A DNA stretch of 64,000 nt, from assembly GCF_019703515.2 (NCBI RefSeq), contig NC_059374.1:12367745-12431744 (forward strand), in the 5' to 3' direction. The position numbers and the translations under genes are program-made. The notes under the pieces are model-generated. The model worked only from the letters and a program-made list of their open reading frames with translations. It did no database searches and was not told the origin of the DNA. Each line of letters begins with the position of its first letter. Position 1 is the stretch's first letter. Below are positions 12,574 through 26,400 of this stretch, in pieces. This stretch comes from Myxocyprinus asiaticus (lineage: Eukaryota; Chordata; Actinopteri; Cypriniformes; Catostomidae).

Positions 12574-12830
12574 ATATGGGTAAAAACTACACTACATTAC
12601 ATTGTGATGGGTACTTTTGAATACAAATACAGTATATGATCAAAATCAATAGTCAAAACATTTCTTAACTGTTCATGCATTTAACTATACTGCTTGTAGT
12701 AAATTATTGTTCATATACTGTTGTGTGTTGAATTGTTATCAATGCAGAACTTCCACTTACTGTCTAAAAAATGTGGTGAATGTTGCAACCCTAAATGTCA
12801 AGTGTTGCAAACGTCACCACAAAATTCAGA

Positions 12831-13231
12831 GCGTGTTGAGTGACTCCAGTCAGGCTTCCTTAGCAACCAATTGGCCTGGTTGCTATGGTGGGTAGAGTCA
12901 TGTTGGGGTAACCTCCTCGTGGTCGCTATAATGTGATACTCGCTCTCTGTGGGGCGCGTGGTGAGTTGTGCGTGGATGCCAGAGAATAGCGTGAAGCCTC
13001 CACACACGCTAGGTCTCTGTGGTAACCCACTCAACAAGCCACGTGATAAGATGCATGGATTTACTCTCTCAGACGTGGAGGCAACTGAGTTTCGTCCTCT
13101 ACCACCCGGATTGAGGCGAGTCACAACGCCACCACGGGGACTTAGAGCACGCTGGGAATTGGGCAGACAAATTGGGGAGAAAAAGGGAGAAAATCCACCC
13201 CCCCCAAAAAAAAGAAAAAATAAAGAAAATA
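12831..13231 (+). mobile_element. tRNA-derived SINE (CACGTGATAAGATG family), copy 1, 5' truncated
   Basis: Shares GTTGAGTGACTCCAG, ACCTCCTCGTGGTCGCTATA, CCACGTGATAAGATGC and GGGAATTGGGCA with the other copies, and ends in an A/C-rich tail. The tRNA head is missing. Type A by its CTCAACAAGCCACGTG and GAGGCGAGTCAC sites. Confidence 0.85.
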
Positions 13232-14154
13232 GCAATTCTTGGGCCTCTGAGGGTTAAATATAACCTTTATAAATGGAAAATGTCACCAGTTTCATAGAGT
13301 GACTCTGCTACCTTTCCTCTAGATGTGCAATTTCCCTGGGTGCATAAATCAATGTTGTAAACCTGCTTTTGTATTTCAAAACAATTAACAAAAAAACAAT
13401 ATTTTAATGTTTAATATTTAAAAAACAATGCAAATTGCTGATTAAAACACATTTAAAGTCTTCCTAAAAATGATACATTTTCAGTGGGGAAAAAAAAAAG
13501 ACCACATCAACATGACACATTAAGGCATAAATAGCACTCTAGTGGCAAGCAAATTGTGAGTCACAGCCTGACACTTGCGAAAATTTCTAATCATTGCTAT
13601 TTTGAGGAACAGTCAACATAATGCACCACACATCATAGCCAGTCTGCATGGCTGTGATGTGAAATGGTGTAAAATTACAAAAGCTCAAGAATTTTGAACA
13701 CAAAACTCATTGCACATTATTGTATGGGTTCATATTTCAAAAGTAATACTGTTTCCAAACTGTACAAGAAATACCATTGGGGGTGGGGATGTCCTGAATA
13801 GTTTGCCTCGATACAGTTTTAAAAATCTATAAGAAAAGAGCAAATGTCAAAGTGTATGTGACCAAATACATTTAGGTATTAAAATTGTAGTGTACAAACA
13901 TACAAAATAATTAAAAACGCTTATCGTATAAAAAGAGAAAGCGACAATGTTAAAAACTGACAGACCAGTTAAGAAAAATGTCAAGAAATGTCATTAATCC
14001 AAATATGCATTTGCATGTTTATTTTGGTTTAAAAACTTAAAACCAAATGTAAGACAAGGTTTAAAAGTGCTTCTATGCCTTAAAAGGCTCATTTAGGTCA
14101 ATTCAATTATGACAATTAGGACTGTTCAAAACCAAACAAAGATCCAAGGAGCCG
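13232..14154. other. 3' flank of wdr62, nothing else recognised
   Basis: AT-rich sequence holding the presumed 3' UTR of wdr62 (nearest the stop at 14155). No repeat family or second gene recognised. Confidence 0.5.
14018..14023 (-). terminator. wdr62: candidate wdr62 polyadenylation signal AATAAA
   Basis: AATAAA on the minus strand about 130 bases past the stop codon. It is the first such hexamer downstream; cleavage-site usage cannot be seen from the sequence. Confidence 0.35.
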
Positions 14155-14409
14155 TTACTCAAGTGCAACCTGTGCACCTTTTTCCGTCATCCGCAAGAGC
14201 ATCTCCGAGTATTTTTCTAGAAGTGCCACTGTCCGGTCGTCCCTCAGCTGACGGCCGGGTGAGTCCTCTGGTACAGGACGGGAGCTCTGTGTGTAGGGGC
14301 ATGTCTGAGGGCAGAGGACGGTTAATTCACTCTGTACGCCCACAAACGTCTCCTGCAAAATGCTCTTCATTTGCTCCTGCTGCTCAGACAACTCCGGGAT
14401 TGAGCACAG
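14155..14409 (-). CDS. wdr62: wdr62 exon 30 (residues 1403-1486, stop codon)
   Basis: Encodes [29 protein letters not shown], a linker, then [18 protein letters not shown], and stops at TAA. LLExYSExLLRxxE is the conserved last helix of the family. 85 codons including the stop. Confidence 0.95.
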   Translation of the reverse strand: MCSIPELSEQQEQMKSILQETFVGVQSELTVLCPQTCPYTQSSRPVPEDSPGRQLRDDRTVALLEKYSEMLLRMTEKGAQVALE

Positions 14410-17400
14410 CTACAGAGAGGAGTGAGTTAGTTTCCATTAAACGTGTCTTAATGCTAAAAGCAGCAAGTATTTCCTAATATAAATATAGCACACCATCATC
14501 ATAGTGACTAATCATCACACTTTTATTTATTTGTAGCTGTAAATGACCATATATAGCCACTGTGCAATGTAAAGATGGCTATAACTGGTTAATATATGCA
14601 AGGTAGACAAGACCAGCGTAGTCTTCTTATAAATTGTCTAAAAGAAAGGTTAAAACGCTGACAGAAGTGTAGAGGAAAATCACCTTGCTATAAAAGCTAG
14701 TTGCTTTATGGATTGTGTGCCACAGTTCATTTACCATCTCCTTACACATCTGGATGCTCAACATCTCTGCAGACAAACCTGGAAGAAACACACATGAAAT
14801 AACCATCAATAATGACTAAAATGGAAATATTTTAATTGTAAATGAATGGGTCATGTAATCTGGTTAACCCGATTGCCAAACCCTGATTAAGACAATATTC
14901 GGTTTAGCAGAAATCTGAATAAGACAGTGGGATCCACCTTTTTCCTGAACATGGAAGTGTTCCACGATTCATAATGGAAGTTATGTGTTTTCACTCGCAT
15001 CAGCATATGTTTTTAGCGTGATGTTTAGCGTATTTAAACTGCCAAATAAAAAAACATGGCTCCATAGTGCTGATACTTTACAGAGTCACAATAACCATCT
15101 TTTGACAGTGTCACCCTTCAAAGTTTAAGGAGTGGGTAGGTCACATGAAGCTACTGCCCGTGGTAAGTAATGTTGATATAATTAACTACTTAGAGTTATG
15201 ACAGCCAACAACTGTACAACTTGAGCCTGAACTCACTTTTACTCAAACTAACACTTAAAATAGTGGCTGTTCTCCATCTGGATCACTCACTTGGTCGTTT
15301 TTACATTCCTACTTATGGAGACCGGAAACAGAACACAGTCCAATGGCTATCAGAATCATAATGGCGCCACCCAGTGTTTGGTCAGGAAAAATGTGTATAT
15401 GCCTGTATTAATCTGAATTTTGGGGTATGTTAGCACCTTATGTAGAATATCTATTTACATTGGCGCATGCCCAAGCAGTTCTGGGTGCTTCATGAAACAG
15501 GCTGTTAAGAACACTAAAACGGATGAAACATGGAGCAAGGATGAGATTTCTAACAAAACATTAAAAAAAATTCATAGAAAAATATGGGGAATGTGCTAAT
15601 TACATGCTTACAGGAATATTCCAAAAGCTGTTGAGTACGTAAACCTCTTTTGGAATAAAGGCTTAAACAGAATATGGAAATATGGGAATATTCCAATAGC
15701 TGTTAAGTACATAAACCTCTTTTGGAATAAAGGCTTAACCAGAATAAGTAAATATGCTGATTACATGCATAAAGGAATATTCCAATAGCTGTTGAGTATG
15801 TAAACCTCTTTCAGAATAAAGGCTTAAGCAGATTATGAATATATGGGAATATTCCAATAGCAGTTGAGTAAGCAAGCCTCTTTTGGAATAAAGGCTTTAC
15901 CAGAATATGGAAATATTTCAAAACCTGTTGAGTTTGTAAACCTCTTTCGGAATAAAGGCTTAACCAGAATATGGATATATGGGAATATTCCAATAGCTGT
16001 TGAGTATGTAAACCTCTTTTAGAATAAAGGCTTAACTGGAATAAGGAAATATGCTGATAACATGCATACAGGAATATTTCAATAGCTGTGAAGTATGTAA
16101 ACCTCTTTCAGAATAAAGGCATAACCAGAATATAGAATCGGAAAACTGTATGCAAACATGGTCAACGACTTCTTTGAGGATGAAATCTTAGGTTGTCATA
16201 TTAAAATTTGTAAATGCACATTCAAATGCAAAAACAGAACCGTGTGCATGAGTCAAGAAAATCTAGGTGGTGCACGGTCAAGCCACGTGGCTGTGCTGAT
16301 GACGCAATTTGCATCACATATACTGTGCGCGGAGCAATCAGCAACGCGGACACGCCAAGTATACTTTGGCCTTAAGTGCCTCACAACATAAACAATGCAT
16401 TTTAAAACGCTGGGTCACAAAAGGAGTTACATTTAAAAAAATGTTCTGTCCCAATTTGTTGCACTCCATCTAACGTCCTGATTGAACAGCATCTATTGTA
16501 GCACTGGGCTCAGATACATGCCATTACTGCGGTGAGGCCGAATACCACTACTATCTGGGAATATTACTACTGTACATATAACTGTAATGAATGAAAAACA
16601 CTGTGGTACCGCTAGTATTTTGAAACTTGAGTAGCTTCTTTGCAATAAACCATATAGCACAGTGCTGTTTAGGTTATATTTATTCGTTGCACACTCTTGT
16701 GGACTTAAAAGACAATGTTCATTTAAAAAACTGGTGATCACTGGTGCCTTGAAACATTTTTCCCTTAACGGAAATAATGTTTTTGTAATATTTAAGTGAA
16801 AACTTTGAATTTAGTTTCTCAGCCCTATTGACAACCCTAATGAAATCACTGCTATTTAAAATGCATTTTACTGCACAGGATACACAGTACCTGTATCCTC
16901 TTGTGTGGAGTCCGTTTCTGTAGATTTCTCTCTGTCCAGAGTTACAGAGTTGGTCATTGCAGTCTGACTCAAGGATGGTGCAATTTCACACAGCCCTGAA
17001 AACTGGTTGCCTTCTGTGGTATGACTGGTTTCTGACACCGCTGGGTTCCCGGCAAACATTTCACACCCTGAAGAGAATCTGCTTGTAGTCTTAGGAGTCA
17101 AACTCTGCTCAATAGTACTGATCTGCTTCCGACACTCTTTACCCAGTGATCGCATTTCTGTGGGCGTCACCATGGCCTGACGACTGGGCGACTTGGCATG
17201 TTCAATTTTTCTAAGGTGACTCTTGAGTGACGCAGGTGATAGGCTGGCACGATCTGGGCCAACAAGGTCTAATCGAAGGGCTGCCCTGGCGCTGTGGTTA
17301 CTCAGGGCAGGAAAGGAGAGAGCTTGGATTGGATGGGGCTGTCCCAAAGAAAGAACTGTAGATGAAGCAGGGGGCATGTTCTCTTTACATGATTCTACAC

Positions 17401-20400
17401 TAGGATCCAGAGACGAGACTGGGGCATTTTGATGAATCTCTTTCACAAGAAGGGTCTCCTCCGGTGCGCACACATTCAAATTGTCAATAGAGTTGCTTCG
17501 TGACAACTTGGCACGTGAGCTGGCAGTAGGACCCATGTAGCTTTGGCGGGAACGTCCAACAGATGAGTCACTTGAGTTGCTGGCTGATTTGGTGGTGAGA
17601 GTGCTTGTAGTGCTGACAGCATTATGGGCTTTAGACTGAAGCGTCTTGTTTGTGATTTCTGAAAATAACAAACATAGCATAAGCTTCAAAAGGAATTTTA
17701 TGAGTTAAATAGAGGTTAAAGGGATAGTCCACACCAAAAAAAAAAAAAATTCCAAACACATTTGACTTTCTTTCTTGGAACACAAAAGGAGATGATGGCT
17801 AACATCTACTTATGTGTCCCATGAAAGAAAGTCAGTTAAATGAGTTTTAAAATGAGAGTGAATAAATGACAATTTTTACTTCTGTCAACCATCCCTTTAA
17901 GCTCTGTCAACAGCATTGGTGGTATAAATGCGGATTACCACAGAAAATTGATGTTACAATAACGCACTAACATTGGAAGTAAACTGGGCCAGCATTCCAG
18001 AGGCTTTAAAAGCAGAAATATAAAGCTTGTATTTTTGTTAAAGCACTTCAAGTAATTACTCCGAAGAAATATGTTCATTATTTGAGCTGTAAAGTTGTTA
18101 AAACTGTCCTTTTTGAGGAGGAAATGATAATGATTGTTGTTCAGCCCCTAATCAGCACTTGTGGCATAATGTTGATTACCACAAAAATGAATTTCGACTC
18201 ATTTCTCCTTTTCTTGGGCACTTGCAATGGGAGTGAATTGGGGCAAATTTATGGAGGGCTTAAAAAGGCAGAAATGTGAAGCTTACAACATTATAAAAGC
18301 ACTTTAAAGTTGTTCAAATCGTTGTTTTTGCGGCAAACTTATGTTCTACGTTATGTCGTCATGGTAACAAAGTTGTAAAATTGGAAATAACTTTACACAG
18401 AAAAGGTTAGCAAGCGATTTAATCACTAATGTTTATGGATTGGCCCCATTCACTTCCATTGTAAGTGCCTCACTGTAACTTCGATTTTTGATCTACAAAA
18501 GGAGGGATAAGTCAACAACATTATGCCACAAATGCTGTCGATTGAGCTTAAATTGCACTGAACCTAGAATATTCCTTTAAAATAAAATCAAAATGATTTC
18601 TGGTGGTCATCGACATTAAGCCACAAATGCTGTTGACAGGGCTTGTACTGAACTCTGAACATTCCTCTAATACAAGAAAAAAAAATTACACATTGATTTA
18701 ATTTGGCCTCAACTGCAAAGGACAGCCCAGAAAGAGAAACTGCTAGGTTTACAGAGTAAAATAGAGAGTTAAACAGGTATGAGAACACAGAGAATCCAAG
18801 TGAAAAATGTGAAATCACTTTGACTTGGTGGCTGTGTGACCCCAGACAGTAAAACCCACCCAACAAACTCTCACAGACCTCCCAAAGCGTTTTTCCAGCG
18901 TAACATAGTTAAGCTGCGGCAAGATTTCCGACCAGACAATGAGGAACGTTTCTTGTTAACTGGAGGACGAGATTTCAGCAAGTTATATATGAAACGACTA
19001 AAAAGATTTCCAGTCTACTACTACTACCTGAAAATCACTAAATAAAAAATAAATAAATAAATAAAATTGTGCTGTCGTTATGGCTACATTATTGTCAAGT
19101 TTAGCATTATACAGTTGTAGTAAGTACATGTTTAATAAAAACATGACAATATTGTCCATCTTCCAGCTAGAAAATATGAGAAAAATAGGCTGTGAGCCAT
19201 AAAAAAAATAAAAAATAAATAAAAACAAAATGTTTGGGGGACAAAATAAATAACTGCACCTACCACTCTTCTCGCTCTCCTCCTTAATGCTCCCATTTGT
19301 GCTGCTGTTATCTGGAAGAAGCTTGGATTTATCCTGATAAGCAAGAAGATAGGAGAAATAATTGAAGTCTTAGTCAACAATAAAATAAAAATTTACCTTA
19401 TTTGATTCCTTAAATGTATCTAGGGCTGTATGTATAGTTTAGAGTAAAAAACAAAAAGTGTTGAGAGCAAAATTTTAGTCTACAGTATGTCAAAATCATA
19501 AGAATGATGCCATTTGGCTCTTATTCTTAGAATTCAGAATGAGTGTTATGCATGTCACAGTTCCTAAACCTAGTTAAGAATAGATGACAGAGTTATGAGA
19601 CCACACACTCTCAGAAAGAATGTGTTGGGACTCATACGATAGTGGAATTTGGGCAAATGTGATTCACAGTTGAGCAAACAAGTAAAACCATTCTACGAAA
19701 CTGAAAATAAATAAATAAAACATCTTTCATGGTTATTAAAGTGCCAAAAAAGTACGTGAATCCTTTGGAATTATGTTCTTTTATGTATAAATCTGTCTTA
19801 AAGGTGCAGTATGTAAGACTCAGAAACCCTTGTTATTAATGACACTTGTGGCCATTAAGTGAACTGCAGTAAGCTGCCTGTTGCTCGTTCACACACTCCA
19901 CAGGGACGCGAGCGAGCATCGACCAAAACAATGACGTAGCGTACAAAGAGGCTGAACGTGATTCACCGGCATCATGTTGACAGATGAGGTAGCATAATTA
20001 AAATTACACAGTTATGATTGTTTTACTACAAACTTTGAGACTGCATATTATATTTGAATCTCCAGTGCTGGAACAGGGCTAAAACAAAGTGTGGATATAG
20101 GTCTGACTATGCCAGACTGTACTTTGAAGTAATCACTTTTCTTTGCATGATACATTGACTGCATTTATACAATAGCCTATGTCGGCGTTAGTTAGCTAGC
20201 CAGCTTTATCAACAGCTGTTACCTAAATTTGGTGGATAATGACAGTAGCTGTTTATAAAATAGACTGTACATTATAAATATGTTGACACAATTCAGTATT
20301 GATGTGATTCCATCACAGCTGTCATTTTGATATAATCGATGCGCTATTGTTTTTTAATAATAGAATGAATATATTTTCTGTATAACCAAGTTACGTTACA

Positions 20401-23400
20401 CTAATGAATGGAGCTTTTTGCATTATCTTGAACATTAACTAGCATTCATTTCATGTATTATTGTAGTTTACCTTGCTGAATAATTACAGATTAACATTGA
20501 CATTAACCTGACTTTTAGTATAAAGAGAAGATCGTTGAAATTATTTGAAAGTTACGAAGCAAGGTAGCTTGCAATTCGTCAGCGTTAGCAGGCAAGATCA
20601 AGTTAGCTAAAATTACACAGATCAGTCCTTATGACACTATATTTCACATGCTTTGCAGTTTTGTAAGTTTACCTGTCCAATAAGAAGAACGCCAATTCAG
20701 GGTCGCTTTTGATCCCCAAAACCGGTTTTGATCCCCAAAACCGAACGAAGGTCCCTCCAGGAATCAAATGCCCTGCTGATGTTCACTCTAGTTTTCGCTC
20801 GACCACGATCACGTTCCCGCTTAGCCAGACGGGATTCAGCAGATAAATGTTTTTTTTTTTTTTTTTTTTTTTGGCTTACTCTGAGTTTGTGTAGGAGTCG
20901 GTGTTGTGCTGGGAGCCGACCGTTTGCTGGATTCCATCTCTAAGATAACGTTACCTAGTGTTGCAGACTGTCTGTTGACGCTGTTGAATAGCGGAAGAGA
21001 AGCTACTGTCTGAGGCAAGGCTCTCGGGAGCGCGCAAAAACGTCACATCCTTTGGATTTTCCTGGCAAAAGCGACCTGCTCCCTTCGCATGAAAATCAGT
21101 CTACAGGCTTTAATAGGCAACCTAGGAAGTCTGGGAAGGGCTTTTAAGTTGCGTTACAAGCCGTTCACACATTGGTAAAAAAAAGGCGAATATTACATGC
21201 ACAATGTTACATATTGCACATTTAAAATCTGGTTTGATCTTCATCCGAGTTACAATAATGAACAAACACAATCTGTTTTAACTAGTAACACAGAAATTAT
21301 TGCATTCTTGTACATATTTAATACATACCCCTAGGCTAATGATGTCAACGAAAGCTAATTAGACTCAATAGTTGGCAAACCTGGCATCCAATTAATGAAA
21401 CTAGATTGGAGGTGTGGTTTTGAGCTACTTTGACTTATAAAAAGCACTCAAACATTGAGTTTGCTATTCACAAGAACCATCTGCTGATGTGGACCATGCC
21501 TCGCAAAATAGAGATCTCAGAAGACCTACGATCAAGAATTGTTGCTTTGCATAAAGCTGGAAAGGGTTACAAATTTATCTCAAAGTGCTTAGATATTCAT
21601 CTGTCCACAGTTTGACAAATTGTCTAAAAATGGAGACGATTTAGTACTGTGGCTACTTTCCCTAGAAGTGGCCATCCAGCCAAGATGGCTCAAAGGGCAC
21701 ACAACAGAATGCTCAATGAGGTAAAAAAGGTCTTAGAGGACAATGTCAGGGTGGCTTGGTGCCAGCTGAAGATCAGTGGAAGTGATGCAGCAGGACAATG
21801 GCCCTAAACATCTGAGTAATTCCACAGAATGGCTTCAAAAAAAGAAAATCCACCTTTTGGAGTGGCCCATTCAAAGCCCAGACCTTAACCCAACAGAGAT
21901 GCTATGGAATGACTTTAAGAGGGCCGTTCACACCAGACATCCTAAGAATATGGCTGAGCTGAAGCATTTCTGTAAAGAAAAATGGTCCAAAATTCCTTCT
22001 GAACATTGTGTAGGTCTAAGTCGCAGCCACCAGAAACGCTTGATTGAGGTTATTGCTGCCAAAAGAGGATCGACCAGTTATTAAATCCAAGAGTTTGCTT
22101 TCTTTTTCCACAGCACTGTGAATGTTTATGTTTGTGTGTAGCTTAAGCGCATTGTTTGTCTATATTTGTGACCGATGAAAATTAGATCACATTTTATGAC
22201 CTATTAATGAAGAAAACCAGCTAATTTCAATGGGTTCACATACTTTTTCTTGCCACTGTATACATTGTATGCATCATACCATCCTGCTGTCCAGCATTTG
22301 ACTGTTATCACTGGACTCATCTGGTATACTGGGTAGGCAGGCTGCAGGCCGGCAAACACTGCTACCAGTCCCTGTAGTGCTGAAACAGCAGATACAAATG
22401 TAATCACAATTTAGTCTACACTACATCTTACTTCAGTACTTCATTACACAGCAATCATTCCTTTTCTTTAGATTTCACAAAGGCAAAGAAGGAGCTTAGG
22501 AGATGTCAGGCAAACAGAAATCTATCAAAACATATTTCATCAGCCTGTATGGGACAGACACTGATGTTGACTCACCGGAAACGGCTCTGAAAGCGCGAGA
22601 GGAAACGTGTGGAGATACTGAGACGTGGATTGAGGAAGTTACTCTCTGTATTGGGCTGCAGACTGCTGAGGTCAGTGTTGAACTTTTCTACAAAAGAGTT
22701 AACAAAGAAGATTGGATTAATCTAATATGAAATAACAATGAGTAACAATGATTTCCCAATTTTAACACCGTGTTAGTAGCTGCAATCATATACTAAAAGC
22801 CCTATAACATATTTAAGGATAATACTCATATCCTAAGCATAATGACATTTGTTAAAGCCCTTAAAGCAATATTTCACCCAAAAATGAAAATTCTCTATCA
22901 TTATTCATGTTGTTTCAAGCCTATAAGCCTCAAAACAATCTTAACTACAGATAGGAAAAGAGTATTACAGAAGCTTCCTAACTTGCCAAAAATCTTTAAG
23001 AAGTGTAATAACTTAAGATAACCCCACTAGCGTCCTATCTGAAAACTTATTTGAAAGCCAGCGATTACAGTCACATTACAATACTATGTGTCAAAACTAT
23101 AGCACTAGATTTTCCCTGGCTGAAATATTTTGTGAGAACTTTTCCTGTGCATATAAGTATGCAAAATCCACACAATTATTAGTGAATAAGACCCAATGGG
23201 CCTCGTTCATGAAACACGAGCAGGAAGAATTGTTGTGTAAATCGTTTTTGTGTAAAACAACTCTGCTTACTTCCAGCAGAAGTTCTTGATATAGGTTTGC
23301 GTTTGATTTTCTCGAAAAAAGAAAAAGAAAAAAATAATGACCTCTAACGTGACTGGCTGGACTTTTTATTTTATATATGCTGTTTTATTAGATTTCATAA

Positions 23401-26400
23401 TTTAGTATAGGCATCGGTAAATCGCGTTCAGTTGATGTGGTCAGTGGTAAAACCTCAAATGAACATATCGTGGGCAGGTGCATAAACAAATCAACGGAGA
23501 AAAAAAAGCCTGCATGCTGTATTAAATCTGTAATATCTTACAACATTTCGGTCAAAGACCTTCAGGTATTCTATTAATTTCTTTGAAGATTGTTACTGTT
23601 GTGAGGGAAGTATATCACTGTTCTGTCTTAGATTTATTCAAGAAGTTTCTCCAATGACTCTGGCGATGCGCTCAACTGAACCAGAGAAGGTGGACATCCT
23701 CCTGTGATCTGTCGGTATGAACTGAACATTTTTTACACTAAAGCTTCATGTCAAACTATTTTTATTGACCTCTTGGAGTAATTCACAAAAGAACCTCTGA
23801 TGACAGCAAATGACTGTAAGTTCCTCTCTTTCTTTTTAGATGCGAGTGTTTCCTATTCTCATTTACTTGCAAGTCTGACGCCTTCCTTATATGGCTTTTT
23901 CATGGGCGTGGATTATAATAATCGTGAATGAACATGTACGCGCGTTCTATTTCCGAATGTTTGGAATTCACTTACATACACATGTTGTACTAACAAATCT
24001 GGGGAATACGAAGCGTCGTGAATCGTGTGGAAAGTTTATGGGAATCTCCATTTTACGCGGAAATTACTCCCAATTCTTTTGAATATTTACGAAATTTTCA
24101 TGAATGAGGCCCATTGCGTGTAATTATTTGTGTGTAATTATTATTATAAAAGCCCCTGGACATAGGCAGTTCTCTGTAACAGTGCTCTTTAAGGGCCTTT
24201 CACACAGGGCGCATTCTTAATTCGACTGCAATATTTTCACATTTTTAAAAAATGCAAACATGCAAAGGCTACTGGTCTTTGACCATTACAACTCATCTCG
24301 CACCAAGATTTTAAGACAGCATCATGTTGAAAAGTTAAACTGCTATTGCGTTGTGCTCTGTTCAGCCGATTTCAGAATAACACACAAAAAATATCCCTAC
24401 TGCTTGGTAAACATGGTTTATTCTCCACTGGAAAATTTTCGGCCAATGCCGAAGCAAATTTAATTATATATTGCATTCGGCACTTTATACACACTAAATA
24501 TGCTTCTCAAATGAAATGCACATTTGCATGGCACGGGGAATCAAAGAACCACTCTCGCAAATTATCTGCTTTGCTCTAACCTACTGTAAATCTTGAGCAT
24601 GCACGTCAACCAGGCTCACTCGATATTGCGATGCAGAACACAAAACGTATGCGACCCATTTGAATTATATGGAGAAATTTCTATTTTAAAAGCACTATAG
24701 AGGAAGTCAAACCTTTCAAACAGCCCAGACATTATAAAGAGCCATGAAAGAGAGACAATACTGTACCAAAAGTACGCCAAAATAAAGATTTTTCAAATTG
24801 CACCTCATCACCCTAACTAAATGTATCACGATTTTACAGTAGTAACAGTAACTGTGGTATTTTAAAAATATGAAATAGATTGTGGCAGTTGTAGTTAAAG
24901 ATTCAAAATGTGTTACTATTTTTTCATAAATAGTATATAGTATATATTAAGGCTGGGAAATTTAACTGTAGAATTTACTACAGTTCATTTCTGATAAATA
25001 GTTGACACGTAAAAAAAATTAACACAATTAATGCAGTTTCCGTAATTAATGCAGTAATTGAAGTAATGCAGTTTTATTTGTTTGTTTCACTTTTTGAAAC
25101 TTCACTAATGATTTTCCCCACTTCCTGTGGCTAAAATTGGCATATATACATTTCCAGGAGGTACACACTCAACTGATGAAAGGATAACAATATCTGCTAT
25201 GGAGGAAAAAAACATTTTCACTTACTTAAGTGGTCTACTCATGGGTACAGTCGGAATATTATAACTTGTACTATAGAAATAGGTGTTAAATTAAATTATG
25301 TTTAGTTTGATTTCACAGTTCAGTGTCGAATTCAAAAGGGTCCTGACGCTTAGATAATATAATACATAATACAGTATAATAACTCGTATCCAATGGAAAC
25401 ATGAAATTAAATTAAGTAATTTTGTTATATATTGACTAATTCTAATTATGCAATAAATGACCGTCACAAGCTCAAAGTATATGTCAACCACCAAAGACCC
25501 CCCCCCCCAAGAAAAAACATGGTAGATATCATTGAAATAAGTGTCATAAGAAAATCACCCCTGTCTCTGTAGCAGCCCTAGACCCTGAAAACATGAGTGA
25601 GCAAATAAATGGCAATCATGGCCAGGTCTAAAGGGGGAGCTAGGAGGTGCCCCACTGGATTTTCCTTGTGCCCCCACCAGAAACCTCTGACACCCCCCTA
25701 CTGGGGGTACAACCACTTGCCCACCCTAAAGATCAAAATGCACCCCCAAAGATCACATTTTAGTCCTGGCGACAATTTTCATTTTTGGGTGAAATATTCC
25801 TTTACAACATAGTATAATATCTCGGACCAGTAAGTGATGAAATTACAAACATCTTATACCATTACTGGCCACACCCAGAGTATCAAAGTGTTGGCGAAGC
25901 AGAGTTCCAGATTCTTCTTCATCCTCTTCCTCTTCAACTCCTGAGCTTCCTGTCGAACTCACCTGACTCAGGGAGTCCGTGTCCTCTACAGAAACAACCA
26001 TAAACCAAAAGGTGGACTTTTAAAACAACTCCAACTCTTCTAGGTATAAGGCACTTCTGGCATGTTATACTACCTTAAAATATTTCTTACTTTCATACTT
26101 CTGACTATAGCACCTCAAACTCCGTGTGTAATGTAACTCACGGTCATGAGGCTGGTCGCTATGGGAGGCTTGGCTTTCGGCTGAACAACCACTATCTGGG
26201 CTTAGCTCCTCTTCATCAGGGTCGCCAGCTGCCTCCTCACACAGAGCTTTAACATCAAACTCTCTGGAGGAAGAAAAACACTGGACTTTTCAGACCGTAA
26301 AAAATGGCTTAGACTTCATATTTAATCTAGTTCAAACTGGACTTTGAACCCTGAGTAAACTAGACAAAGTATTCAAGGAATATTGCAAGGCTGTTTTCAC

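Noticed and set aside
12798..13257. Open frames of 102 and 145 codons on both strands
   Set aside because: They lie entirely within a GC-richer SINE copy and recur in the other copies with different breaks; no protein similarity.
14109..14477. 122-codon plus-strand frame
   Set aside because: Antisense to wdr62 exon 30, whose C-terminal helix is clearly family-conserved on the minus strand.
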